DNA of 11,567 nt from Deltaproteobacteria bacterium. Its GTDB lineage: Bacteria > Desulfobacterota > DSM-4660 > Desulfatiglandales > B25-G16. Both the position numbers and the translations under genes were made by a program. Positions within the stretch are counted from its first letter, which is position 1. Each line of letters begins with the position of its first letter. The notes below the pieces were generated by a model. That model made no database searches and was not told the origin of the DNA. It was given only the letters and a program-made list of their open reading frames with translations. This document shows, in pieces, positions 6,958 to 11,567 of the stretch. Location: NCBI GenBank assembly GCA_020355145.1, contig CP070660.1, positions 1,640,160 to 1,651,726 on the forward strand. Direction: 5' to 3'.

Positions 6958-8097
6958 TTATGGATTTTTCATCAGGACGAGATTGTCTTTATGGATGACC
7001 TCATCGTAGTGTTTGTATCCCAATGTATTTTCTATCTCCGAACTTTTCAGTCCTAAGATCTTTTCTATATCGTTTGAAGGGTAATTCACAAGGCCAACCG
7101 CAAGGCTTCTTTCTTCCCTATTTATTATAGTTACGGAATTTCCAATCCTAAATCTCCCATAAACAGCAACTATACCTGAGGGAAGGAGACTTTTCCCCTT
7201 ATTGACCAGGGCATCTTCTGCGCCCTTGTCTACCATTATCCTTCCCTTTGGTGATTTTGTAAAGGCAATCCAGTGCTTTCGACTCCGCATTGGGGTAAGT
7301 TGAGGCAAAAAGAGGGTTCCTTCCTCCTTGCCATCGAAGATCCTGCTAATTATATTTCCCTTTAGCCCATTGGCGATAATGGTTGGAATCCCGCATATGG
7401 ATACATCCTTGGCTGCCCTAACCTTGCTTTCCATACCACCTCTTCCTAAGGGACCTGGAATGGCGCATGCATTCTTCTCTATCTTGCTTGTTACCTTTTC
7501 GACTAAGGCAATCAGATGTGCATCTTTATTCATCCTGGGATCATCATCAAATAGACCATCTATATTGGTTAGGTTGATAACCAGGTTGGCCCCAACGAGG
7601 TTGGCCATCATAGCACTGAGATTATCGTTGTCCCCGAATTTTATCTCATCTACTACAACGGTATCATTTTCGTTGATGACCGGGATAACCTTCCAATTGA
7701 GAAGGGTAAAGATGGTATTTCTTGTATTTAGATACCTCGTCCTATTGGTGAGGTCATCCCTTGTAACTAATACCTGTGCTACCTTCCTGCCGTACCTCTT
7801 AAAGGTCTCCTCATAGGCAAGCATCAAACTGCTTTGACCTATTGCCGCAATGGCCTGCTGTTGGGAGATGGATTGTGGTCTATGAGAGAGCCCCATCTTT
7901 TTTATGCCAGATGCAATGGCACCTGAGGATACGAGGATAATCTCCAGCCCTCTTTTTTCCATAAGGAGACAGAGTTCCTCGCCAAGGGCTTGGATAACAT
8001 CCAGGTTCAGACCTTCTTTTGTGGTCAGTACACCACTTCCAATCTTGATAACTACCCTCTTAACGCCTTGGAGTATGGCCTTTTTTGAACGATTCAT
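6958..8097 (-). CDS. proB: Glutamate 5-kinase with C-terminal PUA domain
   Basis: First step of proline synthesis: ATP-dependent phosphorylation of glutamate, normally feedback-inhibited by proline. The 379-residue length fits the two-domain form. The amino-acid kinase domain is about 10-260: VIKIGSGVL (16-24), VSSGAIASG (56-64), INENDTV (141-147), FGDNDNLSAMMA (154-165) and GRGGMESKVRAA (218-229). The PUA domain is about 278-352 (GRIMVDKGAEDAL, LLPSGIVAVYGRF, VGLVNYPSNDIEKILG). ATG 8097 has only a weak GAAGAA-type site upstream. The gene lies 74 bases after obgE, and that gap holds repeat and hairpin sequence. The downstream gap to proA carries a terminator-like hairpin and the IVS-like element. 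Confidence 0.96.
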   Translation of the reverse strand: MNRSKKAILQGVKRVVIKIGSGVLTTKEGLNLDVIQALGEELCLLMEKRGLEIILVSSGAIASGIKKMGLSHRPQSISQQQAIAAIGQSSLMLAYEETFKRYGRKVAQVLVTRDDLTNRTRYLNTRNTIFTLLNWKVIPVINENDTVVVDEIKFGDNDNLSAMMANLVGANLVINLTNIDGLFDDDPRMNKDAHLIALVEKVTSKIEKNACAIPGPLGRGGMESKVRAAKDVSICGIPTIIANGLKGNIISRIFDGKEEGTLFLPQLTPMRSRKHWIAFTKSPKGRIMVDKGAEDALVNKGKSLLPSGIVAVYGRFRIGNSVTIINREERSLAVGLVNYPSNDIEKILGLKSSEIENTLGYKHYDEVIHKDNLVLMKNP

Positions 8098-8122
8098 TGA
8101 TTGTGTTCTTCGTGTTTATTGG

Positions 8123-8151
8123 GTTTGTTGTGTCCATAACGGATAACAAAC
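8123..8151. other. Hairpin in the obgE-proB gap
   Basis: GTTTGTT (8123-8129) and AACAAAC (8145-8151) are perfect 7-base inverted repeats around a 15-base loop, GTGTCCATAACGGAT. There is no following U-tract in the direction of transcription, so it is not a standard terminator. The loop resembles the hairpin at 6908-6926 after proB. Confidence 0.5.
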
Positions 8152-8185
8152 AACTTTAAACTTTAGGCACTTTAGCTCACTTTAG
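8152..8185. repeat. Degenerate short tandem repeat (CACTTTAG type) entering the 3' end of obgE
   Basis: Units begin at 8152 (AACTTTAA), 8159 (AACTTTAG), 8168 (CACTTTAG) and 8178 (CACTTTAG), so the period drifts between 7 and 10 bases. The obgE stop codon (8172-8174) and its last codons are part of the repeat. Confidence 0.6.
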
Positions 8186-9197
8186 GCATTTTGTTTAATA
8201 GAGGGAACTTATCCTTTAATAATTGTTTGAGTTCCTCTAATCCTTCTCCGGTAAGGGCAGAGATCGCCAGACACTCATAGCCCAGGTCACTAAAGGCATG
8301 GCAGGTTTCCTCGATGCTTCTATTATCAATGGCATTTAGGTCAATCTTGTTTATTACTATCAGCTGATCCTTTTTAATCAGGGATGGATGGGATAGTTTT
8401 AGTTCCTCTTGTACTATATAAAAATCCTTGAGAGCATCTCCGGAGATTGGCTGACATATATCGAGCAAATGCAAAAGAAAGGAAGTCCGCTCAATATGTC
8501 CTAAGAATCTATGTCCTAAACCCCTGCCATTGCTTGCACCTTCTACCAGGCCGGGAATATCGGCAATAGTGAGGGATTGTTCGTCATCAAGGATAATAAC
8601 CCCTAAATTAGGGGCAAGGGTTGTAAAGGGGTAGTTGGCTATCTTGGGATGTGCATTGGAGAGGCGTGATAGAAGTGTAGATTTGCCTGCATTGGGTAAA
8701 CCAATAATACCTATATCCGCGATAAGTCTGAGTTCAAGTTTGAGTCTTTTTTCCCTTCCCTTCTGACCCTCCTGGGCAAACCTGGGAGCCCTGTTGGTTG
8801 CACTAGCAAAATGACTGTTTCCCTTACCACCTTCTCCCCCCTCCACCAATAATATCTGCTGGGCGTCGTGGACTAAGTCAGCCAGTAGTTCTCCTGTTTC
8901 CTTGTCTTTTACCATGGTCCCTATTGGGACCAGGATTTCGATATCCCTGCCTTTTTTCCCTGACCTATTTTTACTTCTCCCGGGCCTGCCGTTTTGGGCC
9001 TTAAAATAACGCATGGAGCCGAGATCATATAGGGAATAAAGCCTTCTGGTTGCCTTGAGTAAAACATCTCCACCCTTTCCCCCATCCCCACCATCAGGCC
9101 CCCCTTTTGGTATAAATCTTTCTCTTTTAAAACTTATGCAACCAGCTCCCCCCTCACCTGATTTTACGGTGATCTCATCCTCGTCAACAAATCCCAT
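8172..9197 (-). CDS. obgE: Obg-family GTPase (ribosome assembly/stringent response)
   Basis: A 341-residue GTPase that binds the 50S particle and links ribosome maturation to nutrient state. The Gly-rich Obg domain is about 1-158 (GEGGAGCISFKRERFIPKGG, GGDGGKGGDV). The G domain follows: G1 GLPNAGKS (166-173), switch I YPFTTLAPNLG (189-199), G3 DIPG (213-216), G4 NKID (283-286) and G5 SAL (313-315). The variable OCT domain of longer Obg proteins is absent, which is a normal form. ATG 9197 gives the canonical N-terminus even though the ribosome binding site is weak. The last residues, MPKVS, lie in a short DNA repeat. It follows rpmA by 51 bases in the conserved rplU-rpmA-obgE order. Confidence 0.97.
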   Translation of the reverse strand: MGFVDEDEITVKSGEGGAGCISFKRERFIPKGGPDGGDGGKGGDVLLKATRRLYSLYDLGSMRYFKAQNGRPGRSKNRSGKKGRDIEILVPIGTMVKDKETGELLADLVHDAQQILLVEGGEGGKGNSHFASATNRAPRFAQEGQKGREKRLKLELRLIADIGIIGLPNAGKSTLLSRLSNAHPKIANYPFTTLAPNLGVIILDDEQSLTIADIPGLVEGASNGRGLGHRFLGHIERTSFLLHLLDICQPISGDALKDFYIVQEELKLSHPSLIKKDQLIVINKIDLNAIDNRSIEETCHAFSDLGYECLAISALTGEGLEELKQLLKDKFPLLNKMPKVS

Positions 9198-9248
9198 TCT
9201 CGTTACTTGTTTCTCGTTTAACCCAACCCCCTTCAGCGGGCTCTAGGG

Positions 9249-9503
9249 TCACGGGGCATAAACACTTACTTGTTTTCTGTACTTACCGGACCTTTCAAAG
9301 GTAACTAATCCATCGATCTTTGCAAAGAGAGTGTAATCCCTTCCAACACCTACATTCTCCCCTGGATGGATACCGGTTCCCCTTTGCCTGGCGATGATTG
9401 AACCTGCCTTAACAAGCTGGCCACCAAACCTCTTTACCCCCAGTCTCTTCCCTGGGCTATCTCTGCCATTTCTGGAACTACCACCTGCCTTTTTGTGTGC
9501 CAT
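9249..9503 (-). CDS. rpmA: 50S ribosomal protein L27
   Basis: An 84-residue L27. The N-terminus MAHKKAGGSSRNGRDSPGKRLGVKRFGG is intact and places the flexible tail near the peptidyl-transferase centre. No Firmicutes-type N-terminal cleavage extension is present. GTGIHPGENVGVGRDYTLFAKIDGLVTFE is also typical. The ribosome binding site AAGGAG (9510-9515) is well spaced from ATG 9503. It lies 29 bases after rplU. Confidence 0.98.
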   Translation of the reverse strand: MAHKKAGGSSRNGRDSPGKRLGVKRFGGQLVKAGSIIARQRGTGIHPGENVGVGRDYTLFAKIDGLVTFERSGKYRKQVSVYAP

Positions 9504-9532
9504 CTTTGGCTCCTTTCCTCACTTTTGATGTT

Positions 9533-9844
9533 CTATGCCTTAATCTCAGTTATCTTTAATCCTGTGAACTCCTGCCTATGACCCTGTTTCTTTCTATATC
9601 TCTTCCTCCTTTTATACTTAAATACAACTATCTTAGGCCCCCTTGCTTGCCTGGTGATCTTAGCTACCACCTTGGCATTTTCCACAACAGGCCTCCCAAC
9701 TATTACCTTATCTTCTTTAGAAACAAGCAATACTTTATTAAGATAAACCTCATCTCCCACCTTGCCATCCAATTTTTCAACACTTAACTCTTCACCTGGT
9801 TTAACCTTGTACTGTTTACCGCCCGTTTGGATGACTGCATACAT
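9533..9844 (-). CDS. rplU: 50S ribosomal protein L21
   Basis: A 103-residue L21 that binds 23S rRNA. Starts MYAVIQTGGKQYKV and carries the C-terminal signature IVVFKYKRRKRYRKKQGHRQ. GGAGGG (9850-9855) precedes ATG 9844 with good spacing. First gene of the rplU-rpmA-obgE run; a promoter candidate lies just upstream. Confidence 0.98.
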   Translation of the reverse strand: MYAVIQTGGKQYKVKPGEELSVEKLDGKVGDEVYLNKVLLVSKEDKVIVGRPVVENAKVVAKITRQARGPKIVVFKYKRRKRYRKKQGHRQEFTGLKITEIKA

Positions 9845-9874
9845 TCTAACCCTCCAATATTTCAGAATAAATTT

Positions 9875-9903
9875 AGCTTACCGTAACTCTATAGCAAAGT
9901 CAA
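9875..9903 (-). promoter_or_regulatory. rplU: Candidate promoter of the rplU operon
   Basis: On the minus strand TTGACT (9898-9903) is followed after 17 bases by a poor -10, TAAGCT (9875-9880). Alternatively TGC-TATAGA (9888-9896) makes an extended -10 with no good -35. Either places transcription start 20-45 bases before rplU. Sigma-70-like, judged by eye only. Confidence 0.35.
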
Positions 9904-9970
9904 TAAAAAACCTACCCTGGCAACAACTCACTCATTCACACTCTCGAATTAAAGTGAAGGGAATGTTTTC

Positions 9971-10022
9971 AAAAAGTAACGAAGCTCTGATTGAAGGTTT
10001 CAAAATGTAATCGTAACTTTTT
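9971..10022. terminator. Weak inverted repeat between the sensor kinase and rplU, possible terminator
   Basis: AAAAAGTAACG (9971-9981) and CGTAACTTTTT (10012-10022) pair at 10 of 11 positions around a loop of 30 bases. The loop holds a further small stem, TTGAA-GGT-TTCAA (9991-10003). On the minus strand the stem ends in TTTTT, so it could end transcription of the kinase gene, but the stem is AT-rich. The rest of the 9845-10128 intergenic region shows only the rplU promoter candidate. Confidence 0.3.
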
Positions 10023-10128
10023 GGGGGTAGTCTGAGGTAGATTAATAGTAGTAGTAGAAAGCGCTAGGGCGAACAGGGTCTGTACAATATATTGATATGG
10101 CCGCTTTGATTTTAAGAGGAATTCCAGA

Positions 10129-11567
10129 TTATTTTTTATTTAAGATTTTCCTTATTCTTTGTGATAACCCCTGCATATCGAAAGGTTTTTGAATAAAACC
10201 ATCACATCCGCGCCTTAAAATCTCAGTGGCCTGACCATCGATACTATATCCACTTAAAAGAAGGACCTTTATATCAGGGTTGATCTCCTTCATTCTGTCA
10301 TAGGTCTCTCCACCTCCCATATCTGGCATAACCATATCCAGGAGGACCATATCAATCTTTTCCCTGTTTTCCTTATAGAGCTCAATGGCCTCTTTCCCGC
10401 TTCTGACAGAGAAAACTTTGTAGCCCAGTGTCTTTAAAATCTCTTCCCCAACATCAATAACTATATCCTCATCATCTACCAGAAGGACGGTCTCTTTACC
10501 CTTTAGGATCTTCTCAGGTAACTGCTTCTCTTCTATGACCTCCTTCTCTGATGAGGCTGGCAAATAAATCTCGAAGGTGGTTCCATGATCCTTTTTAGAT
10601 TCAACATCAATATATCCACCGTGGGCCTTGATGATACCATATACAGAGGCCAATCCAAGACCCGTGCCTTTGGCAAGACCCTTTGTGGTAAAGAATGGAT
10701 CAAAGACTCTCTCCTGGGTCTTCTTATCCATGCCTATGCCAGTGTCCCTAACAGTCAATAAGACATAGTCTCCATGCCGTGCCTTATAGTGCTTGCCTTT
10801 CATATCCTCATGGGTAACATTCATGGTCTTTAAGAAGAGATTACCTCCCCCTGGCATGGCATCTGCGGCATTTACATAGAGGTTTAATAATATCTGCTCA
10901 ATCTGTCCCTGGTCTGCCTTTATCCCGAATAGGTCTTTGGAAAGCTCCTGGTGGACCCTGATCTCTCTTTTGGTCATGGCAAGGGTATCAGAGGTCTCTT
11001 TTACCAGCTGGTTAAGGCTAATTGGTCTGATCTCACATCTACCCTCCCTGGCATACCCAAGGAGCTGGTGGGTCAGTTTGGATCCGTTTTGAACAGATGT
11101 TTGGATATTTTTTAGCCTTTCATAGTTGGGATGACTGGAGTTTGTCTCTAAAAGCATCAGGGATGTATTTCCCACGATACCCATAAGGAGGTTATTAAAG
11201 TTGTGGGCAATGCCTCCCGCTAAAGTCCCTATAGCCTCTACCTTTTGGGCCTGGGAGAGTTGGGCCTGAAGTCTCTCCTTTTCTTCCTCTGCCTGCTTTC
11301 GAGCTGTGATGTCCATAATCGTGCAATCAAAATAGGGGTTTTTTTCACTCTCATCGTAGACGACCCTGGCACTAACCGATCCCCAAAAGGGGGTCCCGTC
11401 CTTCTTCTTTAATTGTAGTTCCACTGCATCAACGCTTCCCTTGGCCAGGAGGTTGTCTGAAAAGGCCTTCCTTTCCTCGGGGTTCACATAGAAGTCAGCC
11501 ACACTGAAGTGTTTGAATTCTTCCTCTGAGTCGAAGCCGAACATTCTATAGCAGGCAGGATTTCCCA
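10129..11567 (-). CDS. Hybrid histidine kinase PAS-HisKA-HATPase_c-REC (5' end outside window)
   Basis: A sensor kinase that would autophosphorylate on His and pass the phosphate to its own receiver. The frame stays open to the window edge, with codons for GNPACYR before the Met at 11544, so that Met is internal to a PAS domain. Counting from it: the PAS end with a PAC-type segment is 1-85, a coiled-coil linker 82-100, and the H-box AGGIAHNFNNLL has His114. The N-box NLYVNAADAM includes Asn225, followed by G1 DTGIGMD (267-273), FDPFFTTKG and G2 GTGLGLASVYG. The receiver spans about 350-468 with DDED (357-360), phosphoacceptor Asp403 in LLDMVMPD, Ser431 and Lys453. There is no DNA-binding output domain, so a partner protein is expected. 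The residue after the His is Asn (AAC), not the usual Asp. The signal and target are unknown, and membrane segments could lie upstream. Confidence 0.93.
   Translation of the reverse strand, partial: GNPACYRMFGFDSEEEFKHFSVADFYVNPEERKAFSDNLLAKGSVDAVELQLKKKDGTPFWGSVSARVVYDESEKNPYFDCTIMDITARKQAEEEKERLQAQLSQAQKVEAIGTLAGGIAHNFNNLLMGIVGNTSLMLLETNSSHPNYERLKNIQTSVQNGSKLTHQLLGYAREGRCEIRPISLNQLVKETSDTLAMTKREIRVHQELSKDLFGIKADQGQIEQILLNLYVNAADAMPGGGNLFLKTMNVTHEDMKGKHYKARHGDYVLLTVRDTGIGMDKKTQERVFDPFFTTKGLAKGTGLGLASVYGIIKAHGGYIDVESKKDHGTTFEIYLPASSEKEVIEEKQLPEKILKGKETVLLVDDEDIVIDVGEEILKTLGYKVFSVRSGKEAIELYKENREKIDMVLLDMVMPDMGGGETYDRMKEINPDIKVLLLSGYSIDGQATEILRRGCDGFIQKPFDMQGLSQRIRKILNKK

Noticed and set aside
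7328..7816. Long plus-strand open frame of 162 codons opposite proB
   Set aside because: It lies wholly antisense to well-conserved proB, shows no recognisable domain and no convincing start; it is a codon-bias shadow.
9762..10010. Plus-strand open frame of 82 codons across the rplU start and upstream region
   Set aside because: It overlaps the rplU start and promoter region, and its translation is a low-complexity mix unlike a conserved protein.
10046..10057. TAG trinucleotide repeat (4 units) between the kinase and rplU
   Set aside because: Too short and outside coding sequence; likely chance.
10085..10094. Palindrome CAATATATTG as an operator
   Set aside because: A single short AT-rich palindrome beyond the kinase stop and far from any start; no partner site seen.
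9845..10128. L21 leader or riboswitch upstream of rplU
   Set aside because: I could not find a conserved leader fold. The visible inverted repeat is AT-rich and lies upstream of the promoter candidate, so it would not be in the rplU transcript.

Overview
The window looks like chromosomal DNA of a Gram-negative, moderate-GC bacterium of the old Deltaproteobacteria (Desulfobacterota) type. The minus-strand order rplU-rpmA-obgE-proB-proA-nadD-rsfS is one I associate with Geobacter-like and related anaerobes. The hybrid sensor kinase and the TPR-bearing M48 protease fit an envelope with an outer membrane. Taxonomy is inferred from gene order and protein style only.

Left part (1-2678, plus strand): the 3' part of a branched-chain amino-acid ABC transporter ATPase (LivF type), a CoA-acylating methylmalonate-semialdehyde dehydrogenase-like enzyme, and a small ferritin/rubrerythrin-like protein whose iron-binding histidines appear to be missing. 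This reads as an uptake and catabolic operon for branched-chain amino acids or related acyl compounds.

Middle (2683-9844, minus strand): transcription enters from the right at rplU and rpmA (ribosomal proteins L21 and L27), then obgE (ribosome-assembly GTPase), proB and proA (first two steps of proline synthesis), nadD (NAD synthesis), rsfS (ribosome silencing factor) and an M48 metalloprotease with C-terminal TPRs. proA/nadD, nadD/rsfS and rsfS/protease all overlap, which implies translational coupling. The protease converges on the ferritin-like gene with only 4 bases between stop codons.

The most unusual part is the 635-base gap between proB and proA. It holds a 121-residue four-helix-bundle protein of the 23S rRNA intervening-sequence (IVP) family. 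Long imperfect inverted repeats bracket it (6403-6440 and 6844-6888), and the right arm carries exactly one extra 7-base unit in a small tandem repeat. It resembles a 23S rRNA intervening sequence sitting in a protein-coding operon. A terminator-like hairpin lies between proB and this element. Other small repeat structures flank proB, including a degenerate CACTTTAG repeat that runs into the 3' end of obgE.

Right part (9845-11567): a 284-base intergenic region carrying a likely rplU promoter and a weak hairpin, then most of a PAS-HisKA-HATPase-REC hybrid histidine kinase cut by the window edge.

I saw no rRNA, tRNA, CRISPR array, transposase or phage gene. Apart from the IVP-type element, the genes are ordinary housekeeping and metabolic genes.
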